NCBI GenBank assembly: GCA_002215645.1 | Contig: NGFI01000008.1 | Location: 416,265-480,264 of the forward strand | DNA length: 64,000 nucleotides | Direction: 5' to 3' | DNA from: Gemmatimonadetes bacterium 2013_60CM_65_52 | Lineage (GTDB): Bacteria > Gemmatimonadota > Gemmatimonadetes > Gemmatimonadales > Gemmatimonadaceae | Part shown: positions 8,652 to 17,104 of the stretch, piece after piece | Layout of the letters: each line of letters begins with the position of its first letter | How positions within the stretch are numbered: position 1 is the first letter of the stretch | Notes under the pieces: model-generated | What the model was told of the DNA's origin: nothing | What the model saw: the letters and a program-made list of their open reading frames with translations, nothing else | Databases searched by the model: none | Program-made: the position numbers and the translations under genes

Positions 8652-9334
8652 GCCTGCCTGCGCGGATGGTCGTTGCAATCGATGGCCCGGCGGCATCGGG
8701 GAAGTCGTCCACCGCGCAGTGGGTGGCGGAGCGCCTCGGCTATCTCCACATCGATTCCGGCTCGTTGTATCGCGCGCTGACGGCCGCGGCCCTGCGTGGC
8801 AACGCGCCGCCGGAGGATTGGTCGCCGGAACGGTTGCTGCGGGACGCGCCTCGCGTCACGCTGGGTGCCGAGAAGCATGCGTTTCACGCGTTGATCGACG
8901 GCCAGCGCGTCGAGGAGGAGATTCGCGGCGGCGACGTCACCGCCAACGTGTCTCTCGTCGCGAAGATGCAAGCGGTGCGCTCGTGGGTGAATGCGAGTGT
9001 GCGCGAGGCGGCGCGGTGGCACGACGTCGTCGTGGATGGGCGCGACATGGGCACGGCGGTGTTTCCGGATGCGCCCCTCAAGGTCTTTCTCGTTGCGGAC
9101 CCGTGGGAGCGCGCGCGCCGGCGCCTGGTCCAGCGGTTGGGCCGCCGGCCGACCGACGACGAGGTTGCCGCCGAGACCGACGTCCTCGTGCAGCGTGATG
9201 CGAAGGATGCGATGCAGACGCTTCAGGCGGCGGACGCGGTGCTCCTGGATACGACGTATTTGACCCAGGAGGAGCAGGTGGAGCGGATCGTGGCGCTGGC
9301 CCACGCCGTAAGTCATCGTGCTTCCAGCACTTAG
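8648..9334 (+). CDS. cmk: cytidylate kinase
   Basis: A 228-residue nucleoside monophosphate kinase phosphorylating CMP and dCMP. The P-loop GPAASGKSS is near residues 12-20, then IDSGSLYRA (substrate site), the NMP-binding insert between about 60 and 115, VVDGRDMGTAVFPDA and a C-terminal lid with RR and DRR-like arginines. The GTG at 8648 overlaps the aroA stop; ATG at 8666 is possible and would shorten it by six residues. The aroA-cmk-rpsA order is widespread in bacteria. Confidence 0.93.
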   Translation: MSLPARMVVAIDGPAASGKSSTAQWVAERLGYLHIDSGSLYRALTAAALRGNAPPEDWSPERLLRDAPRVTLGAEKHAFHALIDGQRVEEEIRGGDVTANVSLVAKMQAVRSWVNASVREAARWHDVVVDGRDMGTAVFPDAPLKVFLVADPWERARRRLVQRLGRRPTDDEVAAETDVLVQRDAKDAMQTLQAADAVLLDTTYLTQEEQVERIVALAHAVSHRASST

Positions 9335-9336
9335 GG

Positions 9337-9365
9337 TTGACGATCCGCTCTTCAACGCCTATGAT
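9337..9365 (+). promoter_or_regulatory. strong promoter of rpsA
   Basis: TTGACG (9337-9342), 17 bases, TATGAT (9360-9365), beginning just after the cmk stop. It gives rpsA its own transcript with a leader of about 130 bases. The leader holds an 8-bp hairpin (CGTGTGGC at 9395-9402 with GCCACACG at 9423-9430) and the palindrome CTCGCCGCGGCGAG at 9453-9466, possible S1 feedback structures. Confidence 0.7.
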
Positions 9366-9504
9366 TCATGGTTGCGTTCACCAAGCTGCCGGCGCGTGTG
9401 GCCGGCGGCATGTTTCGCGTCCGCCACACGGGCGGGCGCTCAACCCTTCGGACTCGCCGCGGCGAGCCTAAATACCCGCGATTTCCGGGAGAATTTCCGT
9501 CGGT

Positions 9505-11298
9505 ATGACTGAGCTCGACACCCCAACCGAATCTTCGGCACTTACCGCGCGCGAGAAGCGCGACAAGCAGCGCGCGCAGCTTCGCCCGCTCGCCAATCTC
9601 CGCCCTGAGCTCGTGGACGACGAGGGATACTCGTCCGATGAGCTCGAGGCCATGATGGAGATGTACAACGGCACGATGGCCTCGATCGACGAGGGCGAGA
9701 TCGTCAAGTCTCGCGTCCTCGAGATTCGCGACAACATGGTCGTGCTCGACATCGGCTTCAAGTCGGAAGGCAGCGTTCCGCTCGAGGAGTTCAAGGACTT
9801 TCCGGATCTCAAGCCGGGCGACGAAGTCGAAGTCCTGCTGGAGCACCTCGAGGACCAGGAGGGCTCCGTCGTCCTCTCGAAGAAGAAGGCGGACTTCATG
9901 CGCGTGTGGGAGCGCATCCGTCTCGCCTACGAGAACGATCAGCCCGTCGAGGGCACGCTCGTCAAGAAGATCAAGGGCGGCGTGGTCGTGGACCTCATGG
10001 GCGTGGACGCGTTCCTCCCCGGCTCGCAGATCGCACTCCGTCGTGTTCCGAACATCGACGAGCTGCTCGGCCAGAAGTTCGAGTTCAAGATCATCAAGCT
10101 CAACAAGCGCCGCCGGAACATCGTCGTCTCGCGCCGCGTGATTCTCGAGAGCGAGCGCGCGGGCAAGCGCGAGAAGCTCATGAAGGAGCTGGCGAAGGAC
10201 CAGATCCGGAAGGGCGTCGTCAAGAACATCACCGACTTCGGTGCGTTCATCGATCTCGGCGGCGTGGACGGTCTATTGCACATCACCGACATGTCGTGGG
10301 GCCGCATCGCGCATCCGTCCGAGCTCGTGCAGATCGGCTCGGAGCTCGAGGTCAAGGTGCTGGACATCGACTGGCAGCGCGAGCGCATCTCGCTCGGCCT
10401 CAAGCAGCTCCAGAGCTACCCGTGGAAGGACGTCGCCGAGAAGTACCCGGTGGGCACGCGGGTGCAGGGCAAGGTGGTGAGCATCACCAACTACGGCGCG
10501 TTCATCGAGTTGGAGCCTGGCATCGAGGGTCTGGTGCACATCAGCGAGATGAGCTGGACCCGCAACGTGCGTCATCCGAGCAAGCTCGTCTCCATCGGTG
10601 AGACCATCGAGGCAGTGGTGCTCAAGGTCGATCCGAACGAGGAGAAGATCTCGCTTGGCATGAAGCAGACGGAGCAGGATCCGTGGGTGGTGCTGCCGCT
10701 CAAGTATCCAGTGGGCACGCGCATCAGCGGCAAGGTGCGCAATCTCACCAGCTTCGGCGCGTTCGTGGAGATCGAGCCCGGCATCGACGGTCTCATTCAC
10801 ATCTCCGACATGAGCTGGACGAAGCGCGTGCAGCATCCGTCGGAGGTCGTGAAGAAGGGAGATGCTGTCGACGTGGTGATCCTGAACATCGACAGCGAGA
10901 ACAAGCGGATCAGTCTTGGCCTCAAGCAGGCGGAAGAGGATCCGTGGCTTCGCATCGGCGAGACCTATCCGGTCGGCACCGAGATGCGCTCGAAGGTCGT
11001 GCGTCTCATGGACAAGGGTGTCGTCGTCGACATCGGCAACGACATCGAGGGCTTCGTGCCCATCTCGCAGCTCACGCTCGACGGCAAGGTGGTCAACAGC
11101 CCGGCGGACGTGGTGTACGAGGGGATGAATCTCGACACTCGTGTGCTCGAGGTGGATCCGATCCATCGCCGCATCGTGCTGAGCGTCGTCGGCATTCCGG
11201 AAGAACAGCCTCCGCGTCCGGAGACGCCGTCCAAGATTCATACGGACGACGAGATTCCGACCGAGATTCCACTCGATATTCCGCTGGACGACGAGTAG
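9505..11298 (+). CDS. rpsA: 30S ribosomal protein S1
   Basis: A 597-residue RNA-binding protein that brings structured mRNAs to the 30S subunit. Six S1 repeats are visible, at roughly 60-130, 148-215, 232-305, 320-390, 405-477 and 495-560; repeats 3-5 carry the regular pattern F-GAF-(I/V)-(D/E)...G-(L/I)-(V/L/I)-HI-(S/T)-(E/D)-MSW. A charged, low-complexity N-terminal stretch (first 55 residues) and an acidic tail with alternating DDE and IP(T/L)(E/D)IP repeats flank the repeats. It has its own promoter downstream of cmk and ends at a terminator-like hairpin. The purine-rich GGGAGAA lies about 11 bases before the ATG. Confidence 0.96.
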   Translation: MTELDTPTESSALTAREKRDKQRAQLRPLANLRPELVDDEGYSSDELEAMMEMYNGTMASIDEGEIVKSRVLEIRDNMVVLDIGFKSEGSVPLEEFKDFPDLKPGDEVEVLLEHLEDQEGSVVLSKKKADFMRVWERIRLAYENDQPVEGTLVKKIKGGVVVDLMGVDAFLPGSQIALRRVPNIDELLGQKFEFKIIKLNKRRRNIVVSRRVILESERAGKREKLMKELAKDQIRKGVVKNITDFGAFIDLGGVDGLLHITDMSWGRIAHPSELVQIGSELEVKVLDIDWQRERISLGLKQLQSYPWKDVAEKYPVGTRVQGKVVSITNYGAFIELEPGIEGLVHISEMSWTRNVRHPSKLVSIGETIEAVVLKVDPNEEKISLGMKQTEQDPWVVLPLKYPVGTRISGKVRNLTSFGAFVEIEPGIDGLIHISDMSWTKRVQHPSEVVKKGDAVDVVILNIDSENKRISLGLKQAEEDPWLRIGETYPVGTEMRSKVVRLMDKGVVVDIGNDIEGFVPISQLTLDGKVVNSPADVVYEGMNLDTRVLEVDPIHRRIVLSVVGIPEEQPPRPETPSKIHTDDEIPTEIPLDIPLDDE

Positions 11299-11321
11299 AG
11301 ACGCGTCGCTGCGAACTGAAA

Positions 11322-11367
11322 GAGCGGGCGGATTCCCTCATGGGTGATCCGCCCGTTCCGCATTTTC
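11322..11367 (+). terminator. terminator-like hairpin after rpsA
   Basis: GCGGGCGGAT (11324-11333) pairs with ATCCGCCCGT (11347-11356), one G-T pair, around a 13-base loop, followed by TTCCGCATTTT. It separates rpsA from the carboxylase operon. Confidence 0.65.
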
Positions 11368-11388
11368 CAGTTGTTTCTGTGCGTTCTG

Positions 11389-11418
11389 TTGCTGTCCCTT
11401 CTGCTCAAGGGATAGCTT
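11389..11418 (+). promoter_or_regulatory. promoter of the acyl-CoA carboxylase operon, possibly leaderless
   Basis: TTGCTG (11389-11394), 18 bases, TAGCTT (11413-11418). The ATG of the first gene begins at 11429, only 10 bases after the -10 box, so the mRNA would have no Shine-Dalgarno leader. Confidence 0.45.
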
Positions 11419-11428
11419 ATCGGTCACT

Positions 11429-12979
11429 ATGAGCATGCGAGAAAAGCTGGCGCTCCTCGAGCACCGTGCGGCGGAGGCGGAGCAAGGCGGCGGCGCGGCC
11501 AGACTGAAAGCCCAGCACGACAAGGGCAAGCTCTCTGCGCGCGAGCGGCTCGACCTCCTGCTCGACGAAGGCACCTTCGTGGAGCTGGACCGTTTCGTCG
11601 TGCATCGGTCGCACGACTTCGGTCTCGAGGAGCAGCGCATCTATGGTGACGGCGTGGTCACCGGCTACGGTCGCATCGAGGGGCGGCTGGTGTACGTCTT
11701 CTCGCAGGACTTCACCGTCTTCGGCGGCTCGCTGAGCGAGTCCTTCGCCGAGAAGATCTGCAAGGTCATGGATCTCGCGGTGCGGAATGGGGCGCCGGTG
11801 ATCGGCTTGAACGATTCTGGTGGTGCGCGCATCCAGGAGGGCGTCGTCTCCCTGGGCGGCTATGCGGAGATCTTTCTCCGCAATACGCTCGCGTCCGGCG
11901 TCGTGCCGCAGATCAGCGCCATCCTCGGGCCGTGCGCAGGCGGTGCGGTCTACTCGCCAGCGATCACGGACTTCATCTACATGGTGCGGAAGACGAGCTA
12001 CATGTTCGTCACCGGGCCGAACGTCGTGAAAACGGTGACGCACGAGGACGTCACCATGGAAGAGCTGGGCGGGGCCGACACGCACACGGCCACCAGCGGC
12101 GTCGCCCACTTCGCACACGACTCGGAGCCGGCATGCATCCAGGCCGTGCGCGATCTCTTGCAGTTCATTCCGTCCAACAATCTCGACGAGCCGCCGCGGG
12201 GACGCGGAACGGATCCGCGCGACCGCCGCGACGACGCGCTGCTGGACGTCGTGCCGGACAAGCCGAACATGCCGTATGACATGCACGAGGTCATCCGCCG
12301 CGTCGTCGACGATGGCGCGTTCTACGAGGTGCACCGGGAGTTCGCGGGGAACATTCTCTGCGGCTTCGCGCATCTCGGCGGATACAGCGTAGGCATTGTC
12401 GCCAACCAGCCGGCGGTGCTCGCGGGAGTGCTCGACATCAACGCGTCCACGAAGGCAGCACGGTTCATTCGCTTCTGCGACGCGTTCAACGTGCCGATCG
12501 TGACGTTCGAGGACGTCCCCGGTTTTCTACCGGGTGTGGGGCAGGAGCACGGCGGCATCATTCGCCACGGCGCAAAGCTGCTGTACGCGTATTGCGAGGC
12601 CACGGTGCCGAAGCTCACCGTCATCACGCGGAAGGCGTACGGCGGCGCCTATGACGTCATGAGCTCGAAGCACATTCGCGGCGACCTCAATCTGGCCTGG
12701 CCGACCGCGGAGATTGCGGTCATGGGGCCGAAGGGTGCGGTGGAGATTCTCTTCCGCAAGGAGATCGCGGAGAGCGACGATCCGTCGCGCGCGACCGACG
12801 ACAAGATGGACGAGTATCGTGAGAAGTTCGCGCATCCGTACATCGCGGCCGGCCGCGGATACCTCGACGACATCATCGATCCGCGCGACACGCGTCCGAG
12901 ACTCATCGACGCGCTCGATACGCTGCGCACCAAGCGCGACCGGAATCCGCCCAGGAAACACGGCAACATTCCGCTCTGA
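11429..12979 (+). CDS. acyl-CoA carboxylase carboxyltransferase (beta) subunit, PccB family
   Basis: A 516-residue crotonase-fold carboxyltransferase that moves carboxyl from carboxybiotin to an acyl-CoA, probably propionyl- or acetyl-CoA. Visible are the N-terminal [18 protein letters not shown], the first oxyanion segment with [12 protein letters not shown] near 125, [15 protein letters not shown] near 165, and in the second half [23 protein letters not shown] and [13 protein letters not shown]. The length is normal for PccB. It starts an operon with the biotin carboxylase and biotin carrier subunits. A separate AccD (37468) exists, so this complex is likely for propionyl-CoA or a broad acyl-CoA range. 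It overlaps the next gene by one base (TGATG). Confidence 0.92.
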   Translation: MSMREKLALLEHRAAEAEQGGGAARLKAQHDKGKLSARERLDLLLDEGTFVELDRFVVHRSHDFGLEEQRIYGDGVVTGYGRIEGRLVYVFSQDFTVFGGSLSESFAEKICKVMDLAVRNGAPVIGLNDSGGARIQEGVVSLGGYAEIFLRNTLASGVVPQISAILGPCAGGAVYSPAITDFIYMVRKTSYMFVTGPNVVKTVTHEDVTMEELGGADTHTATSGVAHFAHDSEPACIQAVRDLLQFIPSNNLDEPPRGRGTDPRDRRDDALLDVVPDKPNMPYDMHEVIRRVVDDGAFYEVHREFAGNILCGFAHLGGYSVGIVANQPAVLAGVLDINASTKAARFIRFCDAFNVPIVTFEDVPGFLPGVGQEHGGIIRHGAKLLYAYCEATVPKLTVITRKAYGGAYDVMSSKHIRGDLNLAWPTAEIAVMGPKGAVEILFRKEIAESDDPSRATDDKMDEYREKFAHPYIAAGRGYLDDIIDPRDTRPRLIDALDTLRTKRDRNPPRKHGNIPL

Positions 12980-14496
12980 TGTTCGACAAGGTCCTGGTCG
13001 CGAACCGCGGCGAGATCGCGCTCCGTGTCATTCGCGCCTGTCGCGAGATGGGAGTGCGCACCGTGGCCGTCTATTCCGAGGCGGACGCGCACGCGCCGCA
13101 CGTGCGCGAGGCTGACGAAGCGATTCTCATCGGACCGGCTCCCTCGCGCGAGTCGTACCTCAAGGGCGACGCCATCATCGCGGCTGCACTGCGCACCGGT
13201 GCGCAGGCGATTCATCCAGGGTACGGCTTTCTCTCGGAGCGCGAATGGTTTGCGCGCGCCGTGCGTGACGCGGGCCTCGTGTTCATCGGACCACCCGCGG
13301 AAGCCATTGCCGCGGTGGGAAGCAAGACGGCAGCCCGCTCACTCGCGATCTCGGCGGGCACGCCGGTGGTGCCGGGCACGACGTCCGCGCTTCGCGATGC
13401 GGACGAAGCGGCGGACGTGGCGGCGCAATTCGGTTATCCCGTGCTGCTCAAGGCGGCAGCCGGCGGCGGCGGCAAGGGGATGCGCATCGTCCATCGGCGC
13501 GAAGAGCTGGCAGACGCGCTCGCTGCGGCCAAGCGCGAGGCGAAGAGCTCTTTCGGTGACGACGCCGTGTACGTCGAGAAGTACATCGTCGGCCCGCGCC
13601 ACGTCGAAATCCAGCTGCTCGGCGACACGCACGGCACCATGCTGCACCTGGGTGAGCGTGAGTGCTCCGTGCAGCGGCGACATCAGAAGATGATCGAGGA
13701 GGCGCCGAGCGTTGCGGTGACTCCGGAGTTGCGGGCGCGCATGGGTGCCGCGGCGGTGGCTGCCGCTCGCGCGGCGGGCTACGTCAACGCGGGGACCTGC
13801 GAGTTTCTGCTCGACGCCGGCGGGGACTTCTACTTCCTCGAGATGAATACGCGCATTCAGGTCGAGCATCCGGTCACCGAGCTGGTCACGGGTGTGGATC
13901 TGGTGCAGTGGCAACTGCGGATCGCCGCGGGCGAAGCGCTTCCATTCCATCAGGAGGACCTGGACCCCAGCGGCTGGGCGATGGAGTGCCGGATCACGAG
14001 CGAGGATCCCGCGAACAATTTTCTGCCCTCGACCGGACGCGTGCAGTATCTCCACGTGCCCAGCGGCCCTGGCATCCGATGGGACGGCGGCATCGAGACC
14101 GGCAGCGAGATTTCGCTCTTCTACGATCCCATGCTGGCGAAGCTGATCGTGTGGGCGCCTACTCGCGCCGCCGCGATCGCGCGCATGCATCGCGCGCTGC
14201 TCGAGCTCACGATCGAAGGCGTGGACACCTCGCGCGACTTTCATCTCCGCGTGATGGAGGACGCCGAGTTTCGATCGGGTGACATCAGCATCCAGTGGCT
14301 GGAGCGCCGCCTCGCGTCGCTCCTCAGCGTGCAGCCACCGCGCGAGGCAGTCTTGCGAGCGGCGATTGCCGCCGCGTTGCTCGCGGAGCGCGAGCGGTCG
14401 GGTCCGCAGCGTGCACGGAGAGGCGCCGAGTCCTCCGCGGTGACTTCCACTACGTCGCCGTGGCTTCAGGCGGCACGGCTCGATGCCATCCAATGA
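12979..14496 (+). CDS. biotin carboxylase subunit of acyl-CoA carboxylase
   Basis: A 505-residue ATP-grasp enzyme that carboxylates biotin with bicarbonate and ATP. N-terminal domain 1-110 with VLVANRGEIALRVIRACRE; the glycine-rich loop AAAGGGGKGMR near 162; HVEIQLLGD and ERECSVQRRHQK near 210-235; FLEMNTRIQVEHPVTE near 290; and the C-terminal biotin carboxylase domain to about 445. The last 60 residues are an Arg/Ala/Ser-rich tail of no known domain. Unlike fused PccA proteins it lacks the biotinyl domain, which is encoded two genes later. It overlaps the downstream methyltransferase by ATGA. Confidence 0.93.
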   Translation: MFDKVLVANRGEIALRVIRACREMGVRTVAVYSEADAHAPHVREADEAILIGPAPSRESYLKGDAIIAAALRTGAQAIHPGYGFLSEREWFARAVRDAGLVFIGPPAEAIAAVGSKTAARSLAISAGTPVVPGTTSALRDADEAADVAAQFGYPVLLKAAAGGGGKGMRIVHRREELADALAAAKREAKSSFGDDAVYVEKYIVGPRHVEIQLLGDTHGTMLHLGERECSVQRRHQKMIEEAPSVAVTPELRARMGAAAVAAARAAGYVNAGTCEFLLDAGGDFYFLEMNTRIQVEHPVTELVTGVDLVQWQLRIAAGEALPFHQEDLDPSGWAMECRITSEDPANNFLPSTGRVQYLHVPSGPGIRWDGGIETGSEISLFYDPMLAKLIVWAPTRAAAIARMHRALLELTIEGVDTSRDFHLRVMEDAEFRSGDISIQWLERRLASLLSVQPPREAVLRAAIAAALLAERERSGPQRARRGAESSAVTSTTSPWLQAARLDAIQ

Positions 14497-15725
14497 ATGA
14501 TCCGCTCGCCCGCGTCGAGATCGACGGCATTGCCGCTGGCGGCGACGGAGTGGCTCGCACGGAAGGCATGGTCGTCTTCACCCCGCGCACGGCGATCGGT
14601 GACGTCGCCCTCGTGCGCCTGACGAGGCACAAGCGATTCGCGCGTGGCACGCTGATCTCACTCGATCGGGAATCGCCGGACCGCATCGTGGCGACGTGCG
14701 CCCACTACGTCCAGGATCGTTGCGGCGGCTGCCAGTTGCAGCATATGACGTACGATGCGCAGCGCCGCGCCAAGGCCACCATCATCGCCGACAGCCTGCG
14801 CCGCATTGGACGACGCGAGACGCCGCAGTTCGACGTCGAGGCGAGCGAAGCGCAGTGGCGGTATCGACGCAAGCTCACGCTGCATCTTCGCCGGAGTGGG
14901 GACCACTGGATCGCCGGTCTGCATCCGTACGATGATCCGCGCGGGGTATTCCAACTCGAGGACTGTCCGATCACAGACGAGCGTGTACTGGCCGTCTGGA
15001 CATCGCTGCGGGCGCGTTTTGAGTTTCTTCCGAGCGAGACGGCGCTGCGCGTTGCAGTACGGCTGGTGTCCGGGGGCGCCGCCGTTGTGGTCGAGGGCGG
15101 CCGCTCATGGCCCGATCCCGAACGGTTCATCCAGGCGGTGGACGGCGTCGTCGAGTTGTGGTGGAAGCCGGAGCAGGGACGCACGCGCCGAATCGCCGCG
15201 CGGATAGGCGGACAACACGCGGGGGCTTCGTTCGCGCAGGTGAACGCGCGTGTCGCAATGCGGCTGAGGGACTATGTCCTCGATCGTGTGCGGGCGCACT
15301 CACCGACGACGGTCGTAGATGCATATGCGGGCGTCGGAGACACGGCGCTCGCCCTTGCCAGCGAAACCACCGTCACCGCCATCGAGCTGGATGCCTCCGC
15401 GGTGGAACAGTTTGCCGACCGCCTTCGGCTGCCGTCACGCGCTATTTCCGGGCGCGTCGAGGAACGTCTGGAGGAGGCGCTCCCGGCCGACGTGGTGCTG
15501 CTCAATCCACCGCGATCCGGAGTGGATCCGCACGTGACGAACGTGCTCGAGCACGTCACCTCGCCGCCGAGAGCCATCATCTACGTGAGCTGCGACGCGG
15601 CCACCCTGGCTCGCGATCTCGCACGCATGCCGCGATATCGGCTGGCGAGTGTCCGTGCGTACGACATGTTTCCGCAGACGGCGCACGTGGAGACCGTGTG
15701 CGAGCTCGTTCCCGAGGCGGCATGA
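14493..15725 (+). CDS. class I SAM-dependent RNA uracil-C5 methyltransferase (RlmD/TrmA family)
   Basis: A 410-residue protein. It begins with a TRAM domain (EIDGIAAGGDGVARTEG through about residue 60), then iron-sulfur Cys residues in ATCAHYVQDRCGGCQLQHM near 68-86 plus a later Cys in LEDCPITDE. The SAM-binding motif is VVDAYAGVGDTALALA near 275, then LLNPPRSGVDP and the catalytic Cys in IYVSCDAATLARDL; the C-terminus MFPQTAHVETV is characteristic. Family members make 5-methyluridine in 23S rRNA or tRNA; which target applies cannot be told. The gene sits between the biotin carboxylase and biotin carrier genes with ATGA overlaps on both sides, an unusual place. Confidence 0.9.
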   Translation: MNDPLARVEIDGIAAGGDGVARTEGMVVFTPRTAIGDVALVRLTRHKRFARGTLISLDRESPDRIVATCAHYVQDRCGGCQLQHMTYDAQRRAKATIIADSLRRIGRRETPQFDVEASEAQWRYRRKLTLHLRRSGDHWIAGLHPYDDPRGVFQLEDCPITDERVLAVWTSLRARFEFLPSETALRVAVRLVSGGAAVVVEGGRSWPDPERFIQAVDGVVELWWKPEQGRTRRIAARIGGQHAGASFAQVNARVAMRLRDYVLDRVRAHSPTTVVDAYAGVGDTALALASETTVTAIELDASAVEQFADRLRLPSRAISGRVEERLEEALPADVVLLNPPRSGVDPHVTNVLEHVTSPPRAIIYVSCDAATLARDLARMPRYRLASVRAYDMFPQTAHVETVCELVPEAA

Positions 15726-16222
15726 AGTACGTCGTGAGAGTGGGCGACGCGGACATCGACGTGATCATCGACGGCGACGTCACCATAGTGGATGGCGTGT
15801 CGCGCCCTGCGAGCATTGCCGAAGTCGAGGGTACGCCCGTTCGCATGGTGACCATCGGCGACGAGGTGCATCGTGTCGTCGCCCGCCGCGGTACGTCGCG
15901 AGGCCGGTATTCGCTCTGGGTGGACGGATTTCGGCACGAAGTGGAAGCACTCGACGAGCGCACGCGCTTCATTCGGGAGCTGAGCGGTGCCAGCTCCGGT
16001 CCGGTGGGCCCGGCGCCGCTCGTCGCGCCGATGCCGGGCATGATCGTCCGTGTCGCCGTCGAGCCAGGCGACGTGGTGGTGCCGGGCCAGGGACTCGTCG
16101 TCATGGAGGCAATGAAGATGGAAAACGAATTGCGCGCGACGTCGGCTGGCACCGTGACGGCGGTGCTGGTGCAGCCCGGCACAGCCGTCGAAAAGGGCGC
16201 TGTGCTGCTGGAGCTCGAGTGA
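15722..16222 (+). CDS. biotin carboxyl carrier subunit of acyl-CoA carboxylase
   Basis: A 166-residue protein whose last 75 residues form a biotinyl domain: APMPGMIVRVAVEPGDVV, then the biotinylation motif EAMKMENE with the modified Lys at about residue 132. The first 90 residues form a small beta-rich domain (VVRVGDADIDVIIDGD...), similar to the domain that links carboxylase and carrier parts in fused PccA proteins. It swings carboxybiotin between the two catalytic subunits encoded upstream. It overlaps the methyltransferase by ATGA and the next gene by TGATG. Confidence 0.9.
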   Translation: MKYVVRVGDADIDVIIDGDVTIVDGVSRPASIAEVEGTPVRMVTIGDEVHRVVARRGTSRGRYSLWVDGFRHEVEALDERTRFIRELSGASSGPVGPAPLVAPMPGMIVRVAVEPGDVVVPGQGLVVMEAMKMENELRATSAGTVTAVLVQPGTAVEKGAVLLELE

Positions 16223-17100
16223 TGCGACTCATTCGTCCGGCGCTGGTTCTGCTCATCGCTTCGCGCGCGGCAGCCGCGCAAGTTCCGAACACGGACATCT
16301 ATCTCGCACCGCTGTCGCGCGTGGGAGACTCCATGGTCGTCGGCGCGGCGATCAACGTGACGCATCGGCCTGGTTACGACAATCAGCCGAGCTTTCTGCT
16401 TGATAGCCGCGCGATTCTCTACACGGCCATTGCAGATGGACAGGCCGACATCTGGCGCTACGACATCGGGCCGCGGACCACCACGCGCGTCACGGCAACG
16501 CCCGAAAGCGAGTACTCGGCCACGCCGATGCCGCGTGAGAACCGGTTCAGTGTCATTCGCGTGGAGCGCGACTCGACTCAGCGTCTCTGGAGCTTCGCGC
16601 TCGACGGCTCGGATCCGCAACTCGTGTTGCCGCTGCTCAAGCCCGTGGGATACCACGCGTGGCTCGACTCCACGCGCCTCGTGACATTCGTGCTCGGCAC
16701 ACCGAGCACGCTGCACCTCGTCAGTCGCGACGGCAGCGTGGACATCGTGCGCGCGAAGGACGTCGGCCGCGCGGTGCACCACGTTCCCAATGAGCGCGCG
16801 TTCACCTACACACAGCGTGACAGCGGTGTGCTGTGGATTACCCGGCAGCCGATCGATCGCGCGGACGCGCGGCGCCTGGTACGCGCCGCGGCGGACAACG
16901 AGTTCCACGCATTCATGCCCGACGGCACGTTGCTCACGGCGTCGGGCGGAACGCTACTCCGCTGGAACAAGATTCAGGGCGAGGGAAGCGCATGGATTCC
17001 CGTCGCGGACCTCACCGCGAACGGCGTCCGGAGCGTCACTCGTCTGGCCGTGAGTCCGGACGGCAATTGGCTCGCGTTCGTCGCCGAACCGGTACCCTGA
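16222..17100 (+). CDS. exported TolB/WD40-like beta-propeller protein
   Basis: A 292-residue protein with a clear signal peptide (MRLIRPALVLLIASRAAAAQ, cleavage after about residue 20). The mature part has repeated PD40-like strands such as GYDNQPSFLLDSRAILYTA, GQADIWRYDIG and, at the end, LAVSPDGNWLAFVAEP. These are typical of TolB-like propellers that act in the periplasm. Only about five blades are visible, fewer than a full propeller. The function is unknown. The start overlaps the biotin carrier stop (TGATG), so it is co-transcribed with the carboxylase, but no functional link is obvious. It ends 4 bases from the convergent dinB. Confidence 0.75.
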   Translation: MRLIRPALVLLIASRAAAAQVPNTDIYLAPLSRVGDSMVVGAAINVTHRPGYDNQPSFLLDSRAILYTAIADGQADIWRYDIGPRTTTRVTATPESEYSATPMPRENRFSVIRVERDSTQRLWSFALDGSDPQLVLPLLKPVGYHAWLDSTRLVTFVLGTPSTLHLVSRDGSVDIVRAKDVGRAVHHVPNERAFTYTQRDSGVLWITRQPIDRADARRLVRAAADNEFHAFMPDGTLLTASGGTLLRWNKIQGEGSAWIPVADLTANGVRSVTRLAVSPDGNWLAFVAEPVP

Positions 17101-17104
17101 AGGG

